A stretch of 64,000 nucleotides of DNA from Aeromicrobium piscarium (GCF_007421815.1 NZ_VLNT01000004.1:62001-126000), one strand, 5' to 3'. Shown: positions 7,061 through 15,610, counted from the stretch's first letter. A program made the numbers and translations. Notes: a model not told the origin generated them from the letters alone.

Positions 7061-9208
7061 ATGGCATGGCGAGATATCGAGTCGACGATGAAGAAGGCCG
7101 CGCAGACGCAGCCCAAGGCCGGCTCCACCTCGTCCGCGCTGTTCTCCATCGCGCGACTCTCCGCCCTCGCCGGCCTGATCGTGGCAGCGGTGGCGGTCCC
7201 CGCGGCGACCGCCGCGACCATGACCACGCGCGAGGTCACCAAGGACGTCATGGAGCTCCCCCTCACCCTCGAGGACGTCCCCAATCCGCAGACCACCGAG
7301 CTGTTCGCCTCCAATGGCGACCGACTGGCGTACTTCTACGAGGAGAACCGTCAGGACATCCCCCTCGACGAGATCGCGCCGGTGATGCAGGACGCCATCA
7401 TCTCGATCGAGGACTACCGGTTCTATGAGCACGGCGCCCTCGACCTCCAGGGCACCCTGCGCGCGCTCGTCAACAACGCGGGAGGAGGCGGGACTCAGGG
7501 CGGCTCGACGCTGACCCAGCAGCTCGTCAAGCTCACCACGCTCCAACAGGCGACCACCGCCGAGCAGCGCGCGGCCGCGGTGGAGACGACGGCAGCCCGC
7601 AAGGTCCGCGAGCTCAAGCTCGCGATCAACTTCGAGGAGAAGTACACCAAGGACGAGATCCTCGAGCGCTATCTCAACATCGCCTACTTCGGCAGCGGCG
7701 CCTACGGCGTCAACGCGGCGGCACAGCGGTACTTCTCCGTCTCACCGGCCGAGCTCACGGCCGGACAGGCCGCGTTGATCGCCGGCCTGGTCCAGAACCC
7801 GGTCCAGTTCGACCCCCGGGTCTATCCCGAGCGGGCCCTCCAACGCCGCAACACCGTCTTGGCCGTCATGGCCCAGCGAGGCAAGATCAGCCCCGACGAG
7901 GCCACACAGCTCAGCGAGGAGCCGCTCGGGCTCAATGAGACGGAGTTCGCCAACGGCTGCTACGGCTCGGTGGCGGCCTTCTCCTGCGATTACATCCAGC
8001 GGCTCCTGCTGGAGGAGCCCGCCCTCGGCGACACCCGCGACGAACGGCTGCGGCAGCTTCAGCGCGGTGGCCTCACGATCAAGTCCAATATCGACATCGG
8101 CATGCAGAACGCGGCCAACGCGGCCGCTTCCGATCACGTCGACCCCACCGATCAGGCGATCGGCGCGCTGGCGATGATCGAGCCGGGCACCGGCAAGGTC
8201 CGTGCCCTCGCCCAGTCGCGGCCGATGGGCGACAATGCCGAGGCCGGCCAGTCCTATCTGAACTACACCGTCCCCAAGCAGTGGGGCGATGCCAACGGCT
8301 TCCAGGCCGGATCGACCTTCAAGATGTTCACCGTGGCAGCGGCGCTCCGCAAGGGCATCCCGGTCACCAAGAGCTACAACTCGCCGCAGAACATGACGAT
8401 GCCGGCGGGCAGCTACTTCACCTGCGAGGGCAACGGCGTCGGCCCGTGGCCGCTGGCCAACTCGACCGGCGCGGGCACCTTCAACATGTACACCGGGACG
8501 CGGCAGTCGGTGAACACCTACTTCTCGCAACTCGAGCGCGACGCCGGCCTGTGCGAGACGGTCTCCATGGCCGAGGCGATGGGCATCCAGGTGCCCGATC
8601 AGGACAAGGTCGGCCCGTTCACGCTCGGCGCCACCGATGTCAGCCCGCTCGACCTGGCCGCCGCCTATGCGGTGCCGGCCTCCGGCGGCATGTACTGCAA
8701 GCCGCAGCCGATCGACGAGATCCTCGACCGTCAGGGCAATGTCGTCAAGAAGTACGAGCCCGAGTGCGATCGCGTGCTGACCGATGAGGAGGCCGCGCAG
8801 ATCAATGACATCCTGCGCGGCGTGCAGGAGCCGGGCGGCTTCGGTTATCAGACCGCCGGTCTGTCGATCCCCTCGGCGGCCAAGACCGGTACCACCAACG
8901 ACACCATGAGCGTCACCTACGCTGGCTACACCCCCGAGCTCGCCACGGCGGCGATAATCGCCGGCGCCAACCAGCAGGGACAGCCGCACGATCTGCGCGG
9001 GGTCGTCATCAAGGGGCGCGTGCCGGGCGGGATCGCCTCGGGCTCCGGCCTCGCCGGACCGATGTGGGGCCAGGCGATGCGCGCGATCCAGGGGCAGCTC
9101 GCTCCGGTGGACTTCGCTCCGCCGCCGCGACGTCAGCCGGCCAACCGGCCTCCGCCGCGTCCGGCCGAGGAGGCCCCGCAGCCCGATGACGGCGGCGACG
9201 ACGACTGA
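7061..9208 (+). CDS. ponA2: Bifunctional class A penicillin-binding protein PonA2
   Basis: 715-residue membrane-anchored peptidoglycan synthase. A signal anchor lies at about 29–50. The glycosyltransferase domain has the catalytic glutamate in SIEDYRFYEHGALD (E117) and GGSTLTQQLVK. The transpeptidase has STFK (serine 418), SVN (483–485) and KTGT (608–611). After the catalytic domain it ends in a proline-rich then acidic tail (PPPRPAEEAPQPDDGGDDD), with no PASTA domain, whereas mycobacterial PonA2 carries one at the C-terminus. The start is either ATG 7061 or ATG 7088; neither has a good ribosome site. Confidence 0.95.
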   Translation: MAWRDIESTMKKAAQTQPKAGSTSSALFSIARLSALAGLIVAAVAVPAATAATMTTREVTKDVMELPLTLEDVPNPQTTELFASNGDRLAYFYEENRQDIPLDEIAPVMQDAIISIEDYRFYEHGALDLQGTLRALVNNAGGGGTQGGSTLTQQLVKLTTLQQATTAEQRAAAVETTAARKVRELKLAINFEEKYTKDEILERYLNIAYFGSGAYGVNAAAQRYFSVSPAELTAGQAALIAGLVQNPVQFDPRVYPERALQRRNTVLAVMAQRGKISPDEATQLSEEPLGLNETEFANGCYGSVAAFSCDYIQRLLLEEPALGDTRDERLRQLQRGGLTIKSNIDIGMQNAANAAASDHVDPTDQAIGALAMIEPGTGKVRALAQSRPMGDNAEAGQSYLNYTVPKQWGDANGFQAGSTFKMFTVAAALRKGIPVTKSYNSPQNMTMPAGSYFTCEGNGVGPWPLANSTGAGTFNMYTGTRQSVNTYFSQLERDAGLCETVSMAEAMGIQVPDQDKVGPFTLGATDVSPLDLAAAYAVPASGGMYCKPQPIDEILDRQGNVVKKYEPECDRVLTDEEAAQINDILRGVQEPGGFGYQTAGLSIPSAAKTGTTNDTMSVTYAGYTPELATAAIIAGANQQGQPHDLRGVVIKGRVPGGIASGSGLAGPMWGQAMRAIQGQLAPVDFAPPPRRQPANRPPPRPAEEAPQPDDGGDDD

Positions 9209-9232
9209 CTCCCAGGGTGCCCCCGCCAGCGG

Positions 9233-9435
9233 GCGGTGAGCTGTCACCCACTCCGACCGATCTGGTGGGTGATAGCTCACCGATAACGCACGTGACCCGA
9301 TCGCGGTGCGCCATCACCCACCAGATGGCACCGGCGACCCGTCCCGCTCTCGCGGCGGTGGATAGGCGTCCATCCCCGCGAGGCGACGGACGCTGCCGCA
9401 CCGCTCACCAGCGTGAACGGACGCCTATCCACCGC
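9233..9435. repeat. Compound intergenic inverted-repeat array
   Basis: Fills the convergent ponA2/yqeY gap. A first set has forward 9233–9251 and reverse 9265–9282 (one mismatch), then forward 9303–9322. A second set pairs forward 9355–9377 (GCGGTGGATAGGCGTCC) with reverse 9413–9435. Every forward unit starts GCGGTG, like the type A arrays, but the rest of each unit is a different sequence. The position between convergent genes suits a bidirectional terminator, although there are no T-runs. Confidence 0.75.
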
Positions 9436-9441
9436 CCGGCG

Positions 9442-9903
9442 TCAGCTGGTGAGCTGGCGGCGCACCTCGGCGGCGACCTGCGCACCGTCGGCGCGGCCCT
9501 TGGTCTGCGGTGTCACGACGCCCATGACCTTGCCCATCGCCTTCATGCCCTCACCCGCGGCACCGGTCTGCTCGACCGCCGCGGCGACCAGGTCGCGAAT
9601 CTCGTCCTCACTCAGCTGAGCGGGCAGGAAGTCCGCGATCACGGCGGCCTCGTCGCGCTCCTTCTGCGCCAGCTCAGGACGGTTGCCATCATCGAAGGCC
9701 TCCGCCGCCTCCCGGCGCTTCTTGCTCTCGGTAGCCAGCACGGCGATGACATCCTCGTCACTCAGCTCACGCGCCTCGGACCCGGCGACCTCGGCATTGG
9801 TGATGGCCGTGAGCACCATGCGGATGGTGGAGGAACGCAGGGAATCGCGAGCCTTCATGGCCGTGGTGAGTTCCGCGCGCAGGCGGTCCTTGAGAGCTGA
9901 CAT
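9442..9903 (-). CDS. GatB/YqeY-domain protein
   Basis: 153-residue protein beginning MSALKDRLRAELTTAMKARD and containing LRSSTIRMVLTAITNAEV, typical of YqeY, the helical tail-like domain shared with GatB of the tRNA-dependent amidotransferase. The C-terminal part has KAMGKVMGVVTPQTKGRADG, a conserved YqeY motif. Probably a tRNA-linked accessory protein; the family's role is not settled. Start ATG at 9903. A longer frame to 10737 is an artefact running over the neighbouring transporter. Confidence 0.9.
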   Translation of the reverse strand: MSALKDRLRAELTTAMKARDSLRSSTIRMVLTAITNAEVAGSEARELSDEDVIAVLATESKKRREAAEAFDDGNRPELAQKERDEAAVIADFLPAQLSEDEIRDLVAAAVEQTGAAGEGMKAMGKVMGVVTPQTKGRADGAQVAAEVRRQLTS

Positions 9904-9968
9904 GGCTCCAGTATGACGGCACGGCCCCGTCCCGGGATCGGGACGGAGCCGTGCGGACGGAGCGTGCG

Positions 9969-10688
9969 TCAGGAGCGCGGCTCCCAGCGGAAGAACCGGC
10001 GCGCCAGCTCGATGCCGATGACGGTCCAGATCACGAGTCCGGCTGCCGCGGTCAGGGCCGACCCCGGGGTCGGCACGTCGAATGCCATGCGCGCGAAGGT
10101 GACGATCGCGCCACCGGGCGTGAGATCCATCAGCTGGCTGTCCGCGAACGGGGTCGCGAAGACCGAGCCGATGACGAACAGGAAGTACGGGACCGTCGTC
10201 ATCTGCGCGGCCGAGGCATTCGGGGTCACCGATGCGGTACCGAGGCCCATCGCGAGACAGGAGATGATCGATCCGAGGGCCGCGGTCACGATCCACCAGG
10301 GCTCCGAGGGGACCTCGAAGCCGATGATCGCGAGCACCACCACGACCACGATCATCTGTGCCACGCAGAGCAGCGCCGTCGGCAGTGTGATCCCCGCGAA
10401 GATCGCCACATCGCTGCTCTCGCCCGAACGCAACCGCTTGAGGTAGAGGTCCTGTCGCCGCGAGACGGCGGTCAGCGTGACGGTCATGTACACCGTCATG
10501 CTGGAGAAGATCGCCACCATGATCGAGGTCAGACCCGCAGCCGCCAGCGGCCCCTCGGCGTCCTGAATGAGATAGAGCGCGGTCAGCGCTAACGGAAAGA
10601 GCGTGGCGCTGAACAGCACCGTCTTGTTGCGGGCGATCAGTTTCCCCTCGGTACGGGCGATCACCTTGGTCTGCTGTGCGGTACTCAT
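9969..10688 (-). CDS. ABC-2-type exporter permease
   Basis: 239-residue integral membrane protein with about six hydrophobic segments (for example LFPLALTALYLI, VVVVVLAIIGF and ALTAAAGLVIWTVIGIEL). This is the size and pattern of single-unit ABC-2 permeases partnered with daunorubicin-resistance-type ATPases. The start ATG overlaps the ATPase stop (ATGA at 10685–10688). A two-component system lies divergently upstream, suggesting that the exporter responds to an envelope or membrane signal. The substrate is unknown. Confidence 0.88.
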   Translation of the reverse strand: MSTAQQTKVIARTEGKLIARNKTVLFSATLFPLALTALYLIQDAEGPLAAAGLTSIMVAIFSSMTVYMTVTLTAVSRRQDLYLKRLRSGESSDVAIFAGITLPTALLCVAQMIVVVVVLAIIGFEVPSEPWWIVTAALGSIISCLAMGLGTASVTPNASAAQMTTVPYFLFVIGSVFATPFADSQLMDLTPGGAIVTFARMAFDVPTPGSALTAAAGLVIWTVIGIELARRFFRWEPRS

Positions 10689-11659
10689 GCCGCCACCTCC
10701 TGCTTCTGCTCACCGGCCGCGATCTGCGCGAACACATCGCTCAGCGAGGCCTGGCTGACCGTGATGTTGTCGAGGCGGTGGCCATGGGACTCGGCCCACC
10801 CGAGGAGACGCACGAGCGCCTGTTGCGCATCGACGACATCGAGCACGAGCCCGTCGCGCCCCACCGTCTCCAGATGCCGCGGTCCGATGACGGTGCGCAG
10901 TGCGCGGTCGATGTCGGCACTGGAGACGCCCTCGGGTCGCCGGAAGGAGATCTGCGTCGGCCGGTCGTCGACCAGTTCGGCGAGGGTGCCCTCGACGGCG
11001 ATCCGGCCGGCGTGCATGATCGCGATGCGATCGGCGAGGCGTTCGGCCTCCTCGAGGTAGTGGGTCGTCAGGACGATCGTCGTGCCCGACCCGCGCAGCG
11101 TCTCGATGAGGTCCCAGGTGCGACGACGCGACTCCGGGTCGAGGCCGGTCGTCGGCTCGTCGAGGAAGACCAGATCGGGCCGTGTGACGGTCGCCAGCAC
11201 CAGATCGAGGCGGCGCTTCTGTCCGCCGGAGAGCTGCACCACGCGGGTGTCGGCCCGGTCGGCCAGGTCGAGACGATCCATCGCCTCGGCCACGGTGTCG
11301 GCGCGCCGGTGCTTCTCCCCCAGCGGCGAGGAGGACAGCGCGAGCCACATGTCGACGGTCTCGACGACGGTCAGTTCCCCGGCGAAACCGCTCTCCTGGA
11401 GCATGATCCCCAGGCGCGGGCGCACACGGGGACGCTCGGTGTAGGGATCGTGACCGAGGACGCTCAGCGAGCCGCCGCTGGCGCGTCGGTGACCCTCCAA
11501 GGTCTCCATCGTCGTGGTCTTGCCTGCGCCGTTCGTGCCGAGCAGGGCGAACATCTCGCCGGAGCGGATCTCCAGGTCGATCCCCCGCACAGCCTCGAAG
11601 TCGCCGTACGCGCAGCGCAGGTCGTGTGCCTGGATCGCGAGGTCGGTTGTCGTGGTCAT
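10685..11659 (-). CDS. ABC exporter ATPase (DrrA type)
   Basis: 324-residue nucleotide-binding subunit: Walker A GTNGAGKTT, signature LSGGQKRRLDLVLA, Walker B LVFLDEPTTGLDPESRR, H-loop TTHYLEEAERL. The C-terminal region after about 220 is typical of the DrrA family. ATG at 11659 is preceded by GGAGAC; the longer frame to 11731 crosses the putative operator. It forms an operon with the permease and is divergent from the histidine kinase gene. Confidence 0.92.
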   Translation of the reverse strand: MTTTTDLAIQAHDLRCAYGDFEAVRGIDLEIRSGEMFALLGTNGAGKTTTMETLEGHRRASGGSLSVLGHDPYTERPRVRPRLGIMLQESGFAGELTVVETVDMWLALSSSPLGEKHRRADTVAEAMDRLDLADRADTRVVQLSGGQKRRLDLVLATVTRPDLVFLDEPTTGLDPESRRRTWDLIETLRGSGTTIVLTTHYLEEAERLADRIAIMHAGRIAVEGTLAELVDDRPTQISFRRPEGVSSADIDRALRTVIGPRHLETVGRDGLVLDVVDAQQALVRLLGWAESHGHRLDNITVSQASLSDVFAQIAAGEQKQEVAA

Positions 11660-11715
11660 GTCTCCAGCCTCACCGCTCAGAGCACCCGGCCGTAGTGTGC
11701 GGCCGTCACCGCTTC

Positions 11716-11733
11716 CGATGACATATGTCATCG
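11716..11733. promoter_or_regulatory. 18-bp perfect palindrome, probable operator
   Basis: CGATGACATATGTCATCG is a perfect palindrome in the 99-base gap between the divergent exporter and two-component genes, 26 bases from the kinase ATG. NarL/DesR-type response regulators bind inverted repeats as dimers, so this is the obvious candidate site for the regulator encoded at 12940–13542, controlling both operons. Confidence 0.65.
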
Positions 11734-11758
11734 CCGATCTGCACTACGGTTGAGGGCG

Positions 11759-12943
11759 ATGACCGACCCGCTGCCCGTCTCCGACGATCTCGACCGCCCG
11801 CCCCGCCGCGACAGCTTCCAGCAGACGTGGCGGTACAACTACTGGTCGCTGTGGATCTACCTCGGGTTCGGCTCCTTCGGGGCGCTCGCCAATGCGCTCA
11901 GCCTCGCGCCCTTCGGCACGACGCGACGCGTTCTGGTCGTCGCGCTGATGGCGGCGATCATCGGCTGGGCAGGATGGTGGGTGCGCTCGCTGATCGTCGG
12001 CCGCGGACGGCAGGTGATCCCGCGGATCGCCTTCCTCGGCGCTGCGGTGCTGGCAATCGTCTTCGTCGTCGTCAGCGGTTGGGACCCTTCATCGCCGATC
12101 GGCTACCTGCTGGTCCCCTGGGCCGCCGCCACTGTGCTGGGCCTCGACTTCGACCGCGCGCGATATGTGTTGTGGCTGATCGTGTGGGCGGTGGCGCTCG
12201 CCGCGCTGCGGTGGGGCGTGTTCGTGGTCAGCGGCGGGGACCTGCACGACTACCTGCCCGACGACTTCGCCGCCTGGTATCTGCTCGGATTCTTCTGCCT
12301 CTTCCTCCCAGCCGCGGCGTGGATCCAGATGTGGGTCTGGGAGCTGACGATCGACGTCCGCGATGCCGGCAACACCCGCGCCGAGCTCGCGCGGGTGCGC
12401 GAGCGGCTGCGCTTCGCGGCGGACCTCCACGACATCCAGGGCCACCACCTGCAGGTCCTCGCGCTCAAGACCGAGCTGGCCGAGCGCCTCATCGACCGCG
12501 ACCCCGAGGAGGCCCGCCGCACCATCCACGAGGCGCAGCAGATCGCCCGCACCGCGCTGGAGGAGACCCGCACCCTCGCCCAGGGGTACCGGCAGGTCTC
12601 GTTGCGCGACGAGATCGTGAACGCGGCCTCGGTGCTGGAGGCCGCCGGTGCTGTCGTCGATGTGGACATTCCCGATGGCCTCGACGATCCGTTGCTCGCC
12701 ACGGCCTTGCGCGAGGCGACCACCAATATCCTGCGACACAGCAACGCCGTCCGGGTCGGCATCACCGGCTCGGTCGATCCGCCGACGCTGCGGGTGGTCA
12801 ACGACGGCGTCACAGGCACAGCCACCAACCCCGGCTCAGGTCTCGCCTCCCTCGCCGAACGTTTCGCCGCCGCCGGGGGCGATCTGCGCACCGCGCACAC
12901 CGAGGACCAGTTCGAGCTCGTCGCGATCGGCAGTGACACGTGA
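11759..12943 (+). CDS. DesK/NarX-type sensor histidine kinase
   Basis: 394-residue sensor with five to six membrane segments between residues 29 and 195 and no large extracytoplasmic loop, so it probably senses the membrane itself. A cytoplasmic HisKA_3 dimerisation helix carries the phospho-accepting H224 in FAADLHDIQGHHLQ, and the ATPase domain has LREATTNILRHSNA and GSGLASLAERFAAAGG. The ATG at 11759 was chosen (GAGGG upstream). Its stop overlaps the regulator start (GTGA). The divergent ABC exporter gives the DesK/DesR-like arrangement common in this phylum. Confidence 0.9.
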   Translation: MTDPLPVSDDLDRPPRRDSFQQTWRYNYWSLWIYLGFGSFGALANALSLAPFGTTRRVLVVALMAAIIGWAGWWVRSLIVGRGRQVIPRIAFLGAAVLAIVFVVVSGWDPSSPIGYLLVPWAAATVLGLDFDRARYVLWLIVWAVALAALRWGVFVVSGGDLHDYLPDDFAAWYLLGFFCLFLPAAAWIQMWVWELTIDVRDAGNTRAELARVRERLRFAADLHDIQGHHLQVLALKTELAERLIDRDPEEARRTIHEAQQIARTALEETRTLAQGYRQVSLRDEIVNAASVLEAAGAVVDVDIPDGLDDPLLATALREATTNILRHSNAVRVGITGSVDPPTLRVVNDGVTGTATNPGSGLASLAERFAAAGGDLRTAHTEDQFELVAIGSDT

Positions 12944-13542
12944 TCCGACTGGTGGTCGCCGATGACGAGGAGATGATCCGCACCGCCATCGTCTCTCTGC
13001 TGGCGATGGAGGACGATCTCGACATCGTCGCGCAGAGCGACAACGGCGCCGACGCGGTCGCGCTCGCCCGCACACATGGACCCGACGTGGTGCTGCTCGA
13101 CCTGGAGATGCCTCCGACGGACGGGATCGAGGCCGCTCGTCAGATCCTCGGCTCAGTGGACACGCACATCGTGTTGATGACACGGCACGCTCGCCCCGGT
13201 GTGCTGCGGCGGGCGATGGCGGCCGGCATCACCGGCTTCGTGCCGAAGTCGACACCGGTCGAGCGGCTGGCCGTCGTCGTACGCGACATCGCGGCCGGCC
13301 GACGCTATGTCGATCCCGACCTCGCCGCGCAAGCCCTCAACAGCGAGGCGTGTCCGCTGACCGATCGCGAGCTGGACGCCCTCCGGCTCACCCGCACCCA
13401 CCTGCCGGTCCAGCAGATCGCCGCGACACTGCATCTGGCGGAGGGCACCGTGCGCAACTACCTGTCATCGGCGATGACCAAGACCGGCACGGACTCCCGT
13501 CACGCCGCCGCCGACATCGCCTGGCAGCACGGGTGGATCTGA
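12940..13542 (+). CDS. NarL/DesR-family response regulator
   Basis: 200-residue regulator: receiver domain with phosphorylatable D54 (VVLLDLEMP) and the lysine in GFVPKS, then a LuxR/GerE-type helix-turn-helix with LTDRELDALRL, HLPVQQIAATLHLAEGTV and RNYLSSAMTKTGT. It starts GTG at 12940, overlapping the kinase stop, so kinase and regulator are made together. The likely target is the palindrome at 11716–11733. A type D repeat array follows its stop. Confidence 0.92.
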   Translation: MIRLVVADDEEMIRTAIVSLLAMEDDLDIVAQSDNGADAVALARTHGPDVVLLDLEMPPTDGIEAARQILGSVDTHIVLMTRHARPGVLRRAMAAGITGFVPKSTPVERLAVVVRDIAAGRRYVDPDLAAQALNSEACPLTDRELDALRLTRTHLPVQQIAATLHLAEGTVRNYLSSAMTKTGTDSRHAAADIAWQHGWI

Positions 13543-13555
13543 GCGGCCGGGTCTG

Positions 13556-13668
13556 GCGGTACGTCATCAACCTCACCTCCCGTGTGGCGGTACCTGATCA
13601 ACCTCATCCTTCCCGGATAACGTTGCTGACCTACCGCCGCGAGATCGGAAGGGTTGAAGGTCTACCGT
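13556..13668. repeat. Intergenic inverted-repeat array, type D (four units)
   Basis: Forward units at 13556–13581 and 13587–13614 begin GCGGTAC and share ATCAACCTCA; reverse units lie at about 13622–13637 and 13647–13668 (GGAAGGGTTGAAGG then TCTACCG). The forward-forward-reverse-reverse plan is the same as at 1634–1746, but the unit sequence differs. The flanking genes both point right, so it may end the two-component operon or act at the RNA level. The same unit type recurs at 22638–22688. Confidence 0.75.
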
Positions 13669-13724
13669 CACCGGGTGAGACGATGAGGCCAGCCGGACCT
13701 CCAGCCGATCAGTAGGCTGAACGG

Positions 13725-14633
13725 GTGCCGACCGCCCGCTCTCTCGCCCTCGCCGCGCCCTTCGTCGCCGGTGCCGCGACCCTCGCCTACGGCGCGTTGT
13801 ACGAGGTCCGGGCGTTCACGCTGCGGCGATTCACGGTCCCGGTCCTCGAACCGGGCTCCCGTCCCTTGCGCGTCCTGCACCTGTCCGATGCGCACATGCT
13901 CCCCGGCCAGCATCGCAAGGCCAAGTGGCTGCGCGGGCTCGCCGCGCTCGAGCCTGACCTGGTCGTCAACACCGGCGACAACATCGCCCATCTCGATGCC
14001 GCGCCGGCCGTCCTCGACGCCTACGGCGATCTGCTCGACCTACCCGGCGTGTTCGTCTTCGGCTCGAACGACTACTTCTCCCCCCGGCGGAAGAGCCCGC
14101 TCGCCTATCTGCGGGGAGGGAGCGGAACCCAGGCCGGGGGCGACTGGGAGCGTCCCCGGGACATGCCCTTCGAGGAGCTCCGTTCCGCCTTTACGAACCG
14201 CGGCTGGCTCGACCTGTCGAATCGCCACGACGATCTCACCGTCGACGGCCGGCGGCTCGCCTTCGTCGGGGTCGACGATCCGCACCTGGAGTACGACGAG
14301 CTCGACGATCTGCCCGCCGACCCCTCCGCCGATCTGGCCATCGGCGTCGCCCATGCGCCGTACCTGCGCGTCCTGGACCGCTGGAACCGTTCGGGTTACC
14401 CGCTGATCCTCGCCGGCCACACCCACGGCGGCCAACTGTGCCTGCCGGGCTGGGGGGCGCTGGTCACCAACTGCGATCTCGACACCCGCCGCGCCAAAGG
14501 CCTCCACCAGCACCGGACACCCGGTCACCACGCCTCGTGGATGCACGTCTCCGCCGGCCTCGGCACCTCGCCCTACGCCCCGATCCGCGTCGCGTGCCGA
14601 CCCGAGGCAACGCTCTTGACCCTCACTGGGTAG
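13725..14633 (+). CDS. Membrane-associated metallophosphoesterase (Rv3683-like)
   Basis: 302-residue calcineurin-like phosphoesterase. An N-terminal hydrophobic segment (residues 5–25) may anchor it. Metal-binding motifs in order: SDAH (D55, H57), TGDN (84–86), GSND at 113–116 in place of the usual GNH-type motif, and AGHTHGGQ near the C-terminus. It belongs to the YkuE/PhoD-like group and holds the place of Rv3683, downstream of ponA2 and upstream of tRNA-Pro. Start GTG at 13725. The substrate is unknown. Confidence 0.9.
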   Translation: MPTARSLALAAPFVAGAATLAYGALYEVRAFTLRRFTVPVLEPGSRPLRVLHLSDAHMLPGQHRKAKWLRGLAALEPDLVVNTGDNIAHLDAAPAVLDAYGDLLDLPGVFVFGSNDYFSPRRKSPLAYLRGGSGTQAGGDWERPRDMPFEELRSAFTNRGWLDLSNRHDDLTVDGRRLAFVGVDDPHLEYDELDDLPADPSADLAIGVAHAPYLRVLDRWNRSGYPLILAGHTHGGQLCLPGWGALVTNCDLDTRRAKGLHQHRTPGHHASWMHVSAGLGTSPYAPIRVACRPEATLLTLTG

Positions 14634-14665
14634 ACTCGATGAGGTTCGAGCAATCGAATCGGCCA

Positions 14666-14739
14666 CGGGGTGTGGCGCAGCTTGGTAGCGCGCGTCGTTC
14701 GGGACGACGAGGCCGCAGGTTCAAATCCTGTCACCCCGA
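14666..14739 (+). tRNA. tRNA-Pro (anticodon CGG)
   Basis: A cloverleaf can be drawn: acceptor CGGGGTG (14666–14672) pairs with CACCCCG (14732–14738), the anticodon stem is CGTCG/CGACG around the loop TTCGGGA, and the T-arm holds GGTTCAAATCC. The loop gives anticodon CGG, reading CCG proline codons. CCA is not encoded. A strong hairpin terminator follows 20 bases later. Confidence 0.95.
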
Positions 14740-14759
14740 CGCTTTGTCTCAGGACATAG

Positions 14760-14790
14760 AAGCCTCCGAACCCTCAGGGTTCGGAGGCTT
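14760..14790 (+). terminator. Hairpin terminator after tRNA-Pro
   Basis: Perfect stem of 14 pairs with a three-base loop (AAGCCTCCGAACCC, TCA, GGGTTCGGAGGCTT). It is followed by CGTCGTTC rather than a T-run, as is usual for actinobacterial intrinsic terminators. Confidence 0.85.
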
Positions 14791-14833
14791 CGTCGTTCTC
14801 TGGGCGGCGGACGAGCGGGGACGACGACACCTC

Positions 14834-14883
14834 CGGTGAGCGGCGCACCCCTCACGCGGTCTGAGACGTGTGTACATCACCGC
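14834..14883. repeat. Intergenic inverted-repeat pair, type A
   Basis: A degenerate forward unit at 14834–14854 (CGGTGAGCGGCGCACCCC) faces a reverse unit at 14862–14883 ending TACATCACCGC. The sequence is related to the units at 1634–1746. It lies between the tRNA terminator and the next membrane-protein gene. Confidence 0.55.
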
Positions 14884-14950
14884 TACTCCATGCGCTCCCC
14901 ACGCGGATTCCTCGGACCCCGCGGCTCGTGCGATATGCCACACTGCTGAT

Positions 14951-15610
14951 ATGGCCGAGAAGGATGACGCCCCTCGCGTGAAGAAGGTCGTCGTCCGTCG
15001 TGTCACCCGCGAACAGCCCAGCCCGGAGAAGCCGGCACCGGAACAGACCCGCACCCTCACACGACCTCGTGTTCCACGCCGCGAGCGCGAGGAACCACCG
15101 CGGCCGCCACGCGTCCCCTTGCGTCAACGCGCTGCCGCCGTCACCCGCCGGAGCGCTGCGGGCGCCAGACTCGGAATCGATCTGCTGATCGGCGAGGTTC
15201 GTGCGCTGCGCTGGCCGGCCTGGCCGCCGAGCGTCACTGCCGCGGTCGTCGGCGCCGCGGCCGGGCTCCTCCTGGCAGCGCTCGGCGCGGTCACCACCTG
15301 GGGCATCTCCGGTGTCCGCGGCGTCGCGGGAGGAGCAGGAGGAGCCGGACTCCTTCTCATCGTCCTTCTGCTCGTCCTCGTCGTGACCGCCAGTGCCGTC
15401 TTCCTGCGCTGGATCGGGTTCCGGCGGCCGTGGACCGTGCCCGCCCTCGGCATGATCGCCCTCCTGACACTGGTGCTCGCCTTCTTCCTCGGGCCGGCCG
15501 GGTCCGCCTGGGCCCTCCTACTCCTCCCCCTCCTCGGTGCCGGATGCTTCGCCGCCGCCGACCGAGTCCTGTCCATGGCCGCCGACGCCCCTGGAGATGA
15601 TGACGAGTGA
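14951..15610 (+). CDS. Four-helix membrane protein, function unknown
   Basis: 219 residues. The first 90 are strongly basic and proline-rich (KKVVVRRVTREQ, PRVPRREREEPP), followed by four hydrophobic segments (VTAAVVGAAAGLLLAALGAV, GLLLIVLLLVLVVTA, ALGMIALLTLVLAFFL and SAWALLLLPLLGAGC) and an acidic tail. This suggests a cytoplasmic charged head on a membrane bundle. I do not recognise the family. ATG at 14951 was chosen because sequence upstream overlaps the repeat pair. The stop overlaps the next start (GTGA), so it is coupled to the acetoacetyl-CoA synthetase gene. Confidence 0.7.
   Translation: MAEKDDAPRVKKVVVRRVTREQPSPEKPAPEQTRTLTRPRVPRREREEPPRPPRVPLRQRAAAVTRRSAAGARLGIDLLIGEVRALRWPAWPPSVTAAVVGAAAGLLLAALGAVTTWGISGVRGVAGGAGGAGLLLIVLLLVLVVTASAVFLRWIGFRRPWTVPALGMIALLTLVLAFFLGPAGSAWALLLLPLLGAGCFAAADRVLSMAADAPGDDDE

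Noticed and set aside
9442-10737. A 431-codon minus-strand frame joining yqeY with upstream sequence
   Set aside because: Only the C-terminal 153 residues are YqeY; the rest overlaps the ABC-2 permease in another frame.
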